A stretch of DNA of 64,000 nt from Capnocytophaga sp. oral taxon 878 (GTDB lineage: Bacteria > Bacteroidota > Bacteroidia > Flavobacteriales > Flavobacteriaceae). The notes below the pieces were generated by a model. That model was not told where the DNA came from and did no database searches. It saw only the letters and a program-made list of their open reading frames with translations. Shown here one piece after another: positions 8,928 to 17,653 of the stretch; the stretch's first letter is position 1; each line of letters starts with the position of its first letter. The stretch lies in NCBI RefSeq assembly GCF_002999135.1, contig NZ_CP027229.1, positions 1,322,001 to 1,386,000 of the forward strand, given 5' to 3'. A program made the translations under genes and the position numbers.

Positions 8928-9938
8928 ATGATGAAATATTTATTATTCATAATGGTTGCTTTAGCAGGTTGCCAATTTGCTCCTAAACAGAAATTACAAT
9001 TTATAGAAGGAGAGGCACAAGGCTCTACTTATCATATTAAGTACATAAGTAATAGTGATGAGAATTTAAAACCTGCTATTGATTCAATCCTTAAAGTAAT
9101 AGATCTTTCAATGTCTACTTATCGTACTGATTCGGCCATATCAAAAATTAATACTGGTGATACTACAGTAATAGTAGATGAACATTTTAGAAAAGTGTTT
9201 GAAGCCTCACAACAAATATGGAAAGAAAGTGAAGGACTCTTTGACCCCACTGTAGGAATATTAGTAAATGCTTGGGGTTTCGGCAAACAGAAAATAGAAG
9301 AGAAAGACCTACCTACTGATGATAAAATAGAAGAACTTAAACAATATGTAGGTTTTAATAAAGTACACCTAACCAACGATAACTATATAAAAAAAGATTT
9401 CTCACAAATATTGTTTGATTTTAATGCAATAGCTCAAGGATATACTTCTGATGTTGTTGCTAAGTTTTTTGAGTCAAAGCATATAGAGAACTTTATTATA
9501 GAAATAGCTGGTGAAATGTATTTAAAAGGAAGAAACACCCTTGAAGATAAACCTTGGAGGATAGGAGTAGAAAACCCTTTTAAACCTTTGGATGATCGTG
9601 AACTAGTAGCGACTGTTGAGTTTACTAATCAGGGGTTGGCTACATCAGGAAACTACCGAAAAGTGTGGACTGATAGTAATGGAAGAAAATATGTACATTC
9701 TATAAACCCACTTACAGGAAAGGCTACTCAAAGTGATGTGCTTAGTGCTACTGTAATAGCCCCTAGTACTATGTATGCAGATGGTTATGCTACTATGTTT
9801 ATGGTAATGGGGTTAGAAAAAAGCAAATCTTTCTTAGAAAAACACCCTAAACTTGCTGTTTTATTAGTATATAGCACCTCTGATAACAAAGAAGCTACTT
9901 TTAAAACAAAACCTTTTGAGGAATTAATGATTCACTAA
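8928..9938 (+). CDS. apbE: ApbE-family FAD:protein FMN transferase, lipoprotein
   Basis: Periplasmic transferase that links FMN from FAD to a Thr of target proteins such as NqrB/NqrC or RnfG. It has 336 residues, with a lipoprotein signal peptide ending at Cys in VALAGCQF. Family motifs are largely conserved: FDPTVGILVNAWGFG, DFNAIAQGYTSDVV, IIEIAGEMYLKG, ATSGNYRKV, HSINPLTG and the metal-site region ADGYATMF. Two ATGs open the frame (8928 and 8931); either is possible. A close paralogue follows 32 nt later. This copy keeps the canonical SGNYR element and is the better candidate for the active enzyme. Confidence 0.88.
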   Translation: MMKYLLFIMVALAGCQFAPKQKLQFIEGEAQGSTYHIKYISNSDENLKPAIDSILKVIDLSMSTYRTDSAISKINTGDTTVIVDEHFRKVFEASQQIWKESEGLFDPTVGILVNAWGFGKQKIEEKDLPTDDKIEELKQYVGFNKVHLTNDNYIKKDFSQILFDFNAIAQGYTSDVVAKFFESKHIENFIIEIAGEMYLKGRNTLEDKPWRIGVENPFKPLDDRELVATVEFTNQGLATSGNYRKVWTDSNGRKYVHSINPLTGKATQSDVLSATVIAPSTMYADGYATMFMVMGLEKSKSFLEKHPKLAVLLVYSTSDNKEATFKTKPFEELMIH

Positions 9939-9970
9939 CTAATAATAAACTTTTTAAAATAAAAGCAAAT

Positions 9971-11002
9971 ATGACTAAAAAATTTTTGACTTTGTGTGTA
10001 GGTGCTTTGCTATTGTTTTCATGCGAGCCTAAAAAAGAAGCTTTTAAACTTCAAGAATTAGAAGGTATTGCTGGTACTGTAGAGTATAGAGTAAAATATA
10101 TTTCAGCAGACACCACCAATCTTAAACATGCCATTGACTCTATAGTAAGAGAGGTAGATAATTCACTTTCTATATACAATCAAGAGTCTATAGTATCAAA
10201 AATTAATAGGGGATATGTGCCAACAAAAGCTGATGCGCACTTTAAAGAAGTATACACCGCTGCCCGACAAATATGGAAAGAAAGTGGTGGTATGTATGAC
10301 CCTACTATAGGAATTTTAGTAAATGTATGGGGATTTGGTCGTGAGCAAATACAACCTATATCTACACTTCCTACTGATAAACTACTGGATAGCTTAAAAC
10401 AATATGTAGGGTTTGATAAAGTACATATTGGAGAAGATGGTTATGTAAAAAAAGAAAGTCCTGCTGTTCAAGTTGATTTAACTTCGGTAGTGAGAGGCTA
10501 TACAGCTGACAAAATTGCTGCTTTCTTAAAAGATAAAGACATAAATGATTATGTAGTAAGAGTAGCAGGAGAAATTGTTGTAAATGGTAAAAATATTATT
10601 GAAAATAAGCCTTGGCTAACTTCGATAGTAGACCCTTACCAACTTGATGAAAATTATTCTGAGCTCACTTTAAAACTTGACAATGAAGCTATATCTACTG
10701 ATGAGAGTTTTCGCCGTGTATGGATTGATGGTACAGGAAGACGTTTTGTACACATTATCAACCCTTTTACTGGGAAACCTTTAGAAAGTGAAATGCTAAG
10801 TGCTACTGTAGTAACTAAAACAGCACGTGAATCAGACTCATACGCTACTATGTTTATGCTTATTGGAGTTGAGAAAAGTAAGGAGTTTTTATCTAAACAT
10901 CCTGAAATAAAGGCTTTATTAATTTATAGCGACAAAGATAATAAAGTACAAAGTTATATTACCAAAAACTTAGAACCTCTTTTGGTAGCTGATAATAAGT
11001 AA
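9971..11002 (+). CDS. ApbE-family paralogue, diverged lipoprotein
   Basis: Second member of a tandem duplication, 343 residues, with a lipobox ending in LLFSCEPKKE. Overall layout matches its neighbour (YDPTIGILVNVWGFG, HIINPFTGKPLES, DSYATMFMLIG), but conserved positions differ. DFNAIAQGYTSD becomes DLTSVVRGYTAD, IEIAGE becomes VRVAGE, and TSGNYR becomes TDESFR. These segments form the flavin pocket in characterised ApbE proteins, so this copy may have altered or lost FMN transferase activity, or act on another substrate. It is cotranscribed with the upstream copy and ends at a strong terminator. Confidence 0.8.
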   Translation: MTKKFLTLCVGALLLFSCEPKKEAFKLQELEGIAGTVEYRVKYISADTTNLKHAIDSIVREVDNSLSIYNQESIVSKINRGYVPTKADAHFKEVYTAARQIWKESGGMYDPTIGILVNVWGFGREQIQPISTLPTDKLLDSLKQYVGFDKVHIGEDGYVKKESPAVQVDLTSVVRGYTADKIAAFLKDKDINDYVVRVAGEIVVNGKNIIENKPWLTSIVDPYQLDENYSELTLKLDNEAISTDESFRRVWIDGTGRRFVHIINPFTGKPLESEMLSATVVTKTARESDSYATMFMLIGVEKSKEFLSKHPEIKALLIYSDKDNKVQSYITKNLEPLLVADNK

Positions 11003-11031
11003 ATAGATAACGGTTCATATTTATATGTAAT

Positions 11032-11076
11032 AGAGGCTGCCCGTAATTAATTTATGGGCAGCCTCTTATTTTTTAT
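11032..11076 (+). terminator. Intrinsic terminator after the apbE pair
   Basis: Perfect 11-bp arms AGAGGCTGCCC / GGGCAGCCTCT with a 13-nt AT-rich loop, then a T-rich tail. The same GAGGCTGCC core is reused in the terminator at 12332, and a shorter version of it near 51733. Confidence 0.85.
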
Positions 11077-11092
11077 TATTAATTAATTTTAT

Positions 11093-11779
11093 ATGATTGG
11101 AATTATAGGAGCTATGGAGCTTGAGATTACTACTCTAAAAGCTGCCATACATAATTGTAAAGAAGTTAAAATAGGGCGTTTTGCCTTTTATGAAGGAACT
11201 TTGGATGGTAGTAAAGTAGTAGTACTACTTTCGGGAATTGGTAAGGTAAGTGCTGCTGTAGCTACAACTTTACTTATTGAACACTACCAACCGACTCTAA
11301 TTATTAATACAGGAACAGCTGGAGGACTAAATGACACCTCTGTTCATGATATTATTTTAGCCACTGAAGTACGCCATCATGATGTAGATGTTACTGCTTT
11401 TGGCTATGAAATAGGACAACAAGCGCAAATGCCTCCTGCTTTCATTGCTGATGTACATTGGGCAGGAAAGATAAAGAAAGCTGCAGAAAAGCATGAGAGG
11501 AAGTTGCATTACGGGCAAGTAGTAAGCGGAGATTCATTTATTTCGGATCCTGAGCGCTTGCAACAAATAGCACGTACTTTCCCTGAAGCTAAAGCTGTAG
11601 AAATGGAAGCTGCCGCTATTGCCCAAACATGTTATCTACTTGGGGTTCCGTTTGTGATGCTTCGTGCTATATCGGATAAGGCTGGAGAAGGCAATGCTAT
11701 TTCATATAATGAGTTTGTAAATGAAGCTGGAAGAATCTCGGCTGCTATAGTACAAGATTTTGTTGCTACACTACATTAA
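11093..11779 (+). CDS. mtnN: 5'-methylthioadenosine/S-adenosylhomocysteine nucleosidase
   Basis: Cleaves adenine from MTA and SAH, detoxifying SAM by-products and feeding methionine salvage and autoinducer-2 precursors. It has 228 residues, normal length. Motifs include GAMELEI (Glu10 region), NTGTAGGL, GDSFISD, VEMEAAAIAQ and the catalytic Asp in RAISDKAGEGNA. Its last nine bases overlap the convergent cdd gene on the other strand, so the two 3' ends share sequence and no separate terminator fits between them. Confidence 0.94.
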   Translation: MIGIIGAMELEITTLKAAIHNCKEVKIGRFAFYEGTLDGSKVVVLLSGIGKVSAAVATTLLIEHYQPTLIINTGTAGGLNDTSVHDIILATEVRHHDVDVTAFGYEIGQQAQMPPAFIADVHWAGKIKKAAEKHERKLHYGQVVSGDSFISDPERLQQIARTFPEAKAVEMEAAAIAQTCYLLGVPFVMLRAISDKAGEGNAISYNEFVNEAGRISAAIVQDFVATLH

Positions 11780-12253
11780 ACTTCCATCAAAAAGGAAAGG
11801 AAGGAGATCTTTAATAGAGTCGGTTTGGATAATATTACCTTCGGCACCCATAAAGTAGACTGGTATGAGCTTTTGCTGTTTGGTTTCATATTCTGACAAC
11901 GATTGCCTACACGAGCCACAAGGTGATACAGGATGAGCTGTAGGAATTTCGGCTGTACCACTAATAGCAATCATCTCAATTTCCTCATCGGGGTATTGGG
12001 TAGAGGCCTGATAGATGGCAACCCTTTCGGCACATAATCCTGAAGGATAAGCTGCATTTTCTTGATTAGAACCTATGAATATATGTCCGTTTTTTAGCAA
12101 TACTGCTGCTCCTACCTTAAAATGAGAGTAAGGTGCATAGGCTTTTTGGCGTGCTGCTATAGCTTCTTTCATTAAGTGAGCTGCTTTTTCGGGAAGCTCG
12201 GTGAGGTTTTGATAAATGGTGTAGTGAATATGTAAGTGATGTTCTGCCTTCAT
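11771..12253 (-). CDS. cdd: Cytidine deaminase
   Basis: Zinc enzyme that deaminates cytidine and deoxycytidine in pyrimidine salvage. The start is set at the ATG giving MKAEHHLHIHY (160 residues). The longer open frame begins at a TTG that lies inside the -7 box of a consensus promoter, so it cannot be translated from that transcript. The zinc ligands are visible: CAE at 74-76 (Cys74, Glu76 as proton shuttle) and PCGSC at 111-115. FKVGAA (45-50) and NQENAAYPSGL (63-73) line the nucleoside site. It converges with and overlaps mtnN. Confidence 0.94.
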   Translation of the reverse strand: MKAEHHLHIHYTIYQNLTELPEKAAHLMKEAIAARQKAYAPYSHFKVGAAVLLKNGHIFIGSNQENAAYPSGLCAERVAIYQASTQYPDEEIEMIAISGTAEIPTAHPVSPCGSCRQSLSEYETKQQKLIPVYFMGAEGNIIQTDSIKDLLPFLFDGSLM

Positions 12254-12277
12254 AACCAATCTGCTTTTAAGATGGTG

Positions 12278-12308
12278 CAAAGGTAGTAATATTTTTATTG
12301 AAATGCAA
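12278..12308 (-). promoter_or_regulatory. Promoter of cdd
   Basis: On the minus strand: TTG, 20-nt spacer, TACCTTTG. The -7 box ends 25 bp before the ATG at 12253 and decides the start codon. Confidence 0.65.
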
Positions 12309-12331
12309 TATTTTAAACCTATTTTTTAACA

Positions 12332-12368
12332 AAAAAGAGGCTGCCATATAATTAGGCAGCCTCTTTTT
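12332..12368 (-). terminator. Terminator after the Ig/LRR lipoprotein gene
   Basis: Arms AAAAAGAGGCTGCC / GGCAGCCTCTTTTT (perfect 14 bp), 9-nt loop. It ends the minus-strand gene before the cdd promoter; the A/T flanks make it usable in both directions. Confidence 0.8.
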
Positions 12369-12381
12369 ATTTTAATAAGAA

Positions 12382-14175
12382 TTATTTTGAGAGTTCCTCG
12401 ATATTTTTGAATTTGCCCCAATTTTCATCGGATTGGTAAGCGGCTTTGGAACCTTTAGGAACGTAGAGAGTGACTGTTTTTGTTGAGTTATTCCATACCC
12501 CTGCAAAGGATTGGCTATGTACAGTAGGAGGAGTTGCTTTTAGTACTGTAATTTTGGTCAAATCTCGGTTATTCATAAAAGCTCTTTGCCCTATGCTCTT
12601 AATTGTAGCAGGGAGGGTAAGCTGGGTAAGCCCTGAGGTAGTAAAAGCTGCATCACCTATTTCTTCGACTTTTGTCATTATTACTTTTGTTAGTTTGGAG
12701 GTACCTGCAAAGGCATTTTCGCCTATTTCGGTTACATTATTTAAATCGACAGAGGTGATATCCTTATTATTATAAAACACTTCACTATCAATAGAAGTAC
12801 CTTTAGAAGGTATTTTGATAGCTCCGGTAGGTGTTGCATCTTCTTTGAGAGTTACTACACCATAATCATCAATTTCAAACAAACTAGTCTCTTCTTCTGC
12901 ATTTACAGTTACTTTAATTAAAGTGCTTTTATTGCTGCCATCGGTAAGGGTGAGGGTAGCTGTACCAGCTCCTACTCCTTTGATGCGTATAGCTTTGGTT
13001 GTTTTGCCTATGATAATGGCTGTCGCTACATTATCATCACTGGAAGTTACAGTATAATCGGGGGTACCAGAAGTGATAGCAACCTCTTCAACCGAAGTAC
13101 CTTCCAACACTACACTGTGTTTGGCTACTGTTAATTTAGGGCTTGTAATAGTTACATTAATGGTTATTTTCTTGTTTTGACTGTCGGTAAGGGTTATTAT
13201 TGCGTTACCTGCTTTGACACCTTTAATTCGCACTACTTTAAATTCTTTACCTATTACTTCGGCAGTGGCTACTTGAGGGTTATCGGAAGTTGCTGTATAA
13301 TTGGGTGTGCCAGAGGTAATTTTAACTTCTTCGGCAGCTGTACCTTCAAGAGTTACAGTGTTTTTGGCTACTGTTAGTTCGGGAGCATTAACTGTTACAT
13401 TGATAGTAACTTTTTGGTTACTGGCATCGGTGAGGGTAATGGTAGTTGAACCTACAGCTATAGCACGGATACGCACTTTTTCGCCCATACCTATACCTAT
13501 TATTTCGGCAGTAGCAACTTGATCATTACTGCTGCTTACGGTGTAATTGGGGGTGCCAGAAGTGATTTTTACATCTTCATCGGCAGTGCCTACAATTACT
13601 ACTTGTGTTTTTTCGACAATTAACTTTGGAGCTGTAACAGTTACCTTAATAGTTTGTTCTTTTTCGGTTTGAGGGTCTTTTACTATTATATCGGTTTGAC
13701 CTTCGGTAAGGGCTGTAATAGTGAGCAAACTATTACTTACTGTGGCAGTAGCTACAGCTGTTTTCAGAACATTAAGGGTATAATTGCTACCAAAAGTAAG
13801 GGTGTAGGTGGCTGTAGTGCCTGTAGTAAGGCTTACCGTTTGGCCAGGAACAATGAGGTTGATAACCTTTACAGCTATTTTGGCTGTTTGGTTTTCGGCA
13901 TCGGTAAGGGTGAGTAAAGTTTCGCCTTCAGCCTTACCTGTAACGGTAATAGCGTTGCCTTTTAGGGTGGCAGTAGCCTTAGTTTGGTCGGCAGATTTTA
14001 GGACATAATTACCATTACCGCTGGTAATAGCAATGGTACTTGTTTCATTAATTTTTACCGTTACTTGGCTTTTATCAACGGTAAGTGTTGCAATTGGCTT
14101 ATTGTCGTCCTTTTTACAGGCAACAAAGAATAGGGCGACTATTGCCGCCAGATTCACTAACTTTAATTTGAACAT
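12382..14175 (-). CDS. Surface lipoprotein with five Ig-like domains and BspA-type LRRs
   Basis: A 597-residue lipoprotein with a lipobox at FFVACKKDDN. The acidic residues two places after the Cys resemble the lipoprotein export signal of Capnocytophaga, predicting surface display. Five tandem BIg_2-like domains of about 80 residues follow (roughly 28-105, 107-183, 184-265, 266-347, 348-430), with repeated cores such as ITSGTPNYT and ITLTDSQNKKITINV. The C-terminal 150 residues are BspA-type leucine-rich repeats (VTEIGENAFAG, IKSIGQRAFMNN), often adhesins. The last three Ig domains are the most alike, suggesting recent duplication. The binding partner is unknown. It is monocistronic. Confidence 0.85.
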   Translation of the reverse strand: MFKLKLVNLAAIVALFFVACKKDDNKPIATLTVDKSQVTVKINETSTIAITSGNGNYVLKSADQTKATATLKGNAITVTGKAEGETLLTLTDAENQTAKIAVKVINLIVPGQTVSLTTGTTATYTLTFGSNYTLNVLKTAVATATVSNSLLTITALTEGQTDIIVKDPQTEKEQTIKVTVTAPKLIVEKTQVVIVGTADEDVKITSGTPNYTVSSSNDQVATAEIIGIGMGEKVRIRAIAVGSTTITLTDASNQKVTINVTVNAPELTVAKNTVTLEGTAAEEVKITSGTPNYTATSDNPQVATAEVIGKEFKVVRIKGVKAGNAIITLTDSQNKKITINVTITSPKLTVAKHSVVLEGTSVEEVAITSGTPDYTVTSSDDNVATAIIIGKTTKAIRIKGVGAGTATLTLTDGSNKSTLIKVTVNAEEETSLFEIDDYGVVTLKEDATPTGAIKIPSKGTSIDSEVFYNNKDITSVDLNNVTEIGENAFAGTSKLTKVIMTKVEEIGDAAFTTSGLTQLTLPATIKSIGQRAFMNNRDLTKITVLKATPPTVHSQSFAGVWNNSTKTVTLYVPKGSKAAYQSDENWGKFKNIEELSK

Positions 14176-14203
14176 AATGATTATTTAATTTAGAATTTTG
14201 GGG

Positions 14204-14234
14204 CAAAATTAGTAGATTTATTCTAAATAGCAAA
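14204..14234 (-). promoter_or_regulatory. Promoter of the Ig/LRR lipoprotein
   Basis: Minus strand: TTTG, exactly 19-nt spacer, TAATTTTG. One of the best matches to the Bacteroidota consensus in the window. Confidence 0.7.
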
Positions 14235-14485
14235 TAAATAAGTGTTTTTTTTTGAGAGAGAAAACAGGCTACATTTATAGGTTACACTTGCTGTTTTTAG
14301 GGATTAGTAACTTTTCTGATTTTTGGAAGAAAAATAGAAAAATATTCTATTTTTAATTAGTTTAGCAGAAACTCAGGGTTTGTTATTTGGATTTTTATCC
14401 TTCGTTGAAGCTCCAAGGTTCCTCTATGGTAGCTCTAAGATAGCTCTAACAGAAAATTTTTCTGTTAGGAAGAAAGTAAAAAAAT
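14235..14485. other. Intergenic region with a perfect palindrome
   Basis: No gene seen. 14446-14468 is a 23-nt palindrome (11-bp arms CTAACAGAAAA / TTTTCTGTTAG around one T) lying 18 bp upstream of the next promoter, a plausible operator but a poor terminator because it has almost no loop. The sequence from 14397 (ATCCTTCGTTGAAGC, then CCAAG) resembles one at 56231. Confidence 0.4.
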
Positions 14486-14516
14486 ATTGCTTATTATTCA
14501 TTATTTTGTACTTTTG
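14486..14516 (+). promoter_or_regulatory. Promoter of the acyltransferase-like gene
   Basis: TTG, 19-nt spacer, TACTTTTG; 22 bp before the chosen ATG. Confidence 0.65.
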
Positions 14517-14538
14517 CCGCGTTTTTGAGATATGGTTT

Positions 14539-15666
14539 ATGGAACAGGTTAAGAAATTTAGACTTGATTTTATTGATGTGATTAGAGCTTTTGCTATCTG
14601 TATGATGTTGCAAGGGCACTTTGTGGGCAAACTTTTGGCTGCACGTTATCATGATGAGAATAACTTTATTTATTGGCTTTGGCATTATTGCACAGGTATT
14701 ACTGCGCCTGTGTTCTTTACAGTTTCGGGCTTTATTTTTACTTTTTTGCTGGTAAAAGAGAGCGATCCTACAAAAATAGGGTGGAACAATCCGCGTGTGA
14801 AGAAAGGTATAAGACGAGGCTTGATGCTGATAGGAATTGCTTACTTTTTGCGAATGAGCTTTCAGAGTGTGGATGTGTTGCACTGCATTGGCTTATCGTT
14901 ATTATTACTTATTACAACTTACTTGCTTACCTACCAGCGAAAAGCGTGGGTGATGCCTACTATACTAATTTCGGTTACCCTGCTTGCTTTTACTTTTGAG
15001 CCTTTTTATAATAACTTGCCTTTTAATTCATTACCTTTACCTATTGCTAATTATTTAACAAAAGTACACGGTAGTATTTTCCCTATTTTTCCGTGGTTTG
15101 GGTATGTATCATTTGGTGGTTTTATGGGGTATTTGTTTCAGTATTACAAGAATTATTCGCACTTATACCGCAATGCGATAGTGATTTTTTTGAGTACTGG
15201 GGCTTTCTTCCTTTGGGCTTATCATTACTTGGTAGAGCAATTGTATTACACTACTCATTGGGATTTTGTAGCTACAATGCTAGAAGATTTTACATTCTTG
15301 CGCTTGGGTAATGTATTGCTTATTTTTGGCTTCTTTGCCTTGATGCGCAACATAATTACATGGGGGTTACTGAAAAAAATCGGACAAAATACGCTATCAA
15401 TATATGTGATACACTGCTTTATACTGTATGGTAGTATTACCTCGCACGGGCTGGCACAGCACTTTAGTGGTATGCTGAACCCTTATGGGACTGTAGCAGG
15501 AGCTATTGCCTTTATAGCGGTATGTGTATGCTTGTCATTCATCTACAACAAAGTAAAACCTGTTATAAAGGCAGGCATTGGCTTTGTATTGAAAGAAATA
15601 AGAGATTTTTTTGTGGAAAGTTATCATTCTATCGTGAAGATATTGGGTGTTAAAAATTACGATTAA
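14539..15666 (+). CDS. Multi-pass acyltransferase-like membrane protein (HGSNAT/DUF1624 type)
   Basis: A 375-residue membrane protein with about ten helices. The N-terminus KKFRLDFIDVIRAFAICMMLQGHF and GITAPVFFTVSGFIFTF match the catalytic-domain pattern of heparan-alpha-glucosaminide N-acetyltransferase-like and related acyltransferases. The His in LQGHF is the usual catalytic position. The open frame begins further upstream, but a promoter ends at 14516, so the ATG giving MEQVKKFRLDF is used. The acceptor is unknown. The next gene starts three bases after its stop, so the S9 peptidase is probably in the same operon. Confidence 0.75.
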   Translation: MEQVKKFRLDFIDVIRAFAICMMLQGHFVGKLLAARYHDENNFIYWLWHYCTGITAPVFFTVSGFIFTFLLVKESDPTKIGWNNPRVKKGIRRGLMLIGIAYFLRMSFQSVDVLHCIGLSLLLLITTYLLTYQRKAWVMPTILISVTLLAFTFEPFYNNLPFNSLPLPIANYLTKVHGSIFPIFPWFGYVSFGGFMGYLFQYYKNYSHLYRNAIVIFLSTGAFFLWAYHYLVEQLYYTTHWDFVATMLEDFTFLRLGNVLLIFGFFALMRNIITWGLLKKIGQNTLSIYVIHCFILYGSITSHGLAQHFSGMLNPYGTVAGAIAFIAVCVCLSFIYNKVKPVIKAGIGFVLKEIRDFFVESYHSIVKILGVKNYD

Positions 15667-15669
15667 AAT

Positions 15670-17586
15670 ATGAAGAGATATATTTTTTTATTGGTAGGTA
15701 TTATGACTTTGAATAATATAGAAGGACAAGAGCTCCTTACCCCTGAAAAGTTATGGGCTTTGCACCGTGTGAATGGGATTGGCATTACTCCTGATGAACA
15801 ATATGTACTGCTTAGTGTAAGTACACCTAATGTAAAGGACAATTCTTTTAACAAGGAATATTACAAATTGGCAGTAAAAGGAGGGGTGCCTATACCTGTA
15901 AGTAAGGAAGAGATAGAACGGCTTACCGCCAAATACAGTCCTAACAAAAAAGAAGGCTTAGTGAAACTTATACATAAAGAAGTAAAAGTAGAGCCTGTAT
16001 TAGGTAAAGATTTCTATCCTGACTTGGAAAAATCGTCGGGGAGGCTATATAGTAGTTTAGACCACCGCCATTGGGATACGTGGAATGAAGGCAAATACAA
16101 CCACGTGTTTATAGAAGATGCTGAGGGCAAGCAAAAAGATTTAATGCAAGGGTTATCATTTTACTGTCCGCAAGTGCCCTTTGGTGGTGATGAGGATTAT
16201 ATATGGAGCCCTGATGGAGAGAAGGTACTGTTTGTAACTAAAGCTAAAACAGGAACTGAGTATGTACTGAGCACTAATACTGACATATACGAGTTAGACC
16301 TCTCTACGATGAAAAGCAAGAATCTGACAGAGGGAATGATGGGCTATGACACTCACCCCCAATACAGCAAAGAAGGGGTACTAGCATGGCTGAGTATGGA
16401 GCATGATGGCAATGAGGCTGATAAGAACGACTTATATATACTAAAAGATAACAAACGCATCAACCTTACTGCTAAGTGGGATAATACTGTATTTAGTTAC
16501 CGCTGGAGCAAAGATGGTAAACAGATTTACCTGATTGCCCCTACCCAAGGTACTGAACAGCTATTTGTAGTAGATGTTTATGGCAAAGACACTACCCCAA
16601 AACAGCTTACTAAGGGAGTATTTGATGTGAGCAGTATAGTAGGACAAAGTGGTAACCTATTGGTGGTAATGCGTAATGATATGAACCACGCTGGTGAATT
16701 GTATACCATCAACTTAAGGGAGAAGAAAAAAGGCTTTTTATCACTCACACAGCTTTCGCACTTTAATGATGAAGCCTACAAACAGATAGCCCAATGTGGT
16801 ATAAAAGAACGTATTATAAAGACTACTGACGGTAAAGATATGCACGCTTGGGTGATTTACCCTCCTGATTTCAATCCTAATAAGAAGTACCCTACCCTAC
16901 TCTATTGCCAAGGAGGTCCGCAATCTGTAGTAAGTCAGTTTTATAGTTTTAGGTGGAACTTCCAACTAATGGCATCGGAAGGGTATATAGTAATAGCACC
17001 TAACAGACGTGGCTTGCCAGGTTTTGGGGTAGAATGGAATGATCAAATTAGTGGGGATTGGGGTGGACAACCTATGCGCGATTACCTATCGGCAATTGAT
17101 GATATAGCTAAAGAGCCTTATGTGGATAAAGAACGATTGGGAGCTGTAGGGGCTAGCTATGGTGGTTATTCTATCTACTATTTGGCTGGTATTCATCAAA
17201 AGAGATTTAAGAGCTTTATTGCCCATTGCGGGGTATTCAACCTAGAAAGTATGTATGGTACTACTGAAGAGCTTTTCTTCAACAATCACGAAATAGGTGG
17301 GCCTTATTGGGAAAAAGAGAATACTATTGCACAAAAATCATATAAGGAGTTTAACCCAATAAAGAGGATTACTGAGTGGGATACTCCTATCTTGATTATT
17401 CATGGTGGTAAAGATTACCGTGTGCCTGAAGAACAAGGTTTTCAAGCCTTTACTGCAGCACAACTAAGGGGTATTAAGAGTGAGTTTTTATACTTCCCTG
17501 ATGAGAACCACTGGGTGTTACAGCCTCAAAATGGACTGTTATGGCAGCGCACTTTCTTCAAGTGGCTGAAAGAGACTCTCAAATAG
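15670..17586 (+). CDS. S9-family prolyl-oligopeptidase-like serine peptidase
   Basis: Exported peptidase of the acylaminoacyl peptidase/DPP-IV type. It has a signal peptide at the N-terminus, a beta-propeller region with WD40-like PD40 repeats (DYIWSPDGEKVLFV, FSYRWSKDGKQIYLI) to about residue 370, then an alpha/beta-hydrolase domain. The catalytic triad is readable: Ser496 in GASYGGY, Asp582 in HGGKDYRVPEE, His614 in DENHW. The 638 residues match the family. It probably degrades peptides in the periplasm, fitting an amino-acid-fermenting lifestyle. It is likely cotranscribed with the acyltransferase gene. Confidence 0.88.
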   Translation: MKRYIFLLVGIMTLNNIEGQELLTPEKLWALHRVNGIGITPDEQYVLLSVSTPNVKDNSFNKEYYKLAVKGGVPIPVSKEEIERLTAKYSPNKKEGLVKLIHKEVKVEPVLGKDFYPDLEKSSGRLYSSLDHRHWDTWNEGKYNHVFIEDAEGKQKDLMQGLSFYCPQVPFGGDEDYIWSPDGEKVLFVTKAKTGTEYVLSTNTDIYELDLSTMKSKNLTEGMMGYDTHPQYSKEGVLAWLSMEHDGNEADKNDLYILKDNKRINLTAKWDNTVFSYRWSKDGKQIYLIAPTQGTEQLFVVDVYGKDTTPKQLTKGVFDVSSIVGQSGNLLVVMRNDMNHAGELYTINLREKKKGFLSLTQLSHFNDEAYKQIAQCGIKERIIKTTDGKDMHAWVIYPPDFNPNKKYPTLLYCQGGPQSVVSQFYSFRWNFQLMASEGYIVIAPNRRGLPGFGVEWNDQISGDWGGQPMRDYLSAIDDIAKEPYVDKERLGAVGASYGGYSIYYLAGIHQKRFKSFIAHCGVFNLESMYGTTEELFFNNHEIGGPYWEKENTIAQKSYKEFNPIKRITEWDTPILIIHGGKDYRVPEEQGFQAFTAAQLRGIKSEFLYFPDENHWVLQPQNGLLWQRTFFKWLKETLK

Positions 17587-17603
17587 TAAATATAAACAAT
17601 AAA

Positions 17604-17637
17604 TAAAAAAAGCTGGTTTAACAACCAGCTTTTTTTA
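17604..17637. terminator. Bidirectional terminator
   Basis: AGCTGGTT / AACCAGCT stem extended by A and T runs, 4-nt loop. It serves both the S9 peptidase gene and the convergent prfA. Confidence 0.85.
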
Positions 17638-17653
17638 TTTATTTACTTATTTA

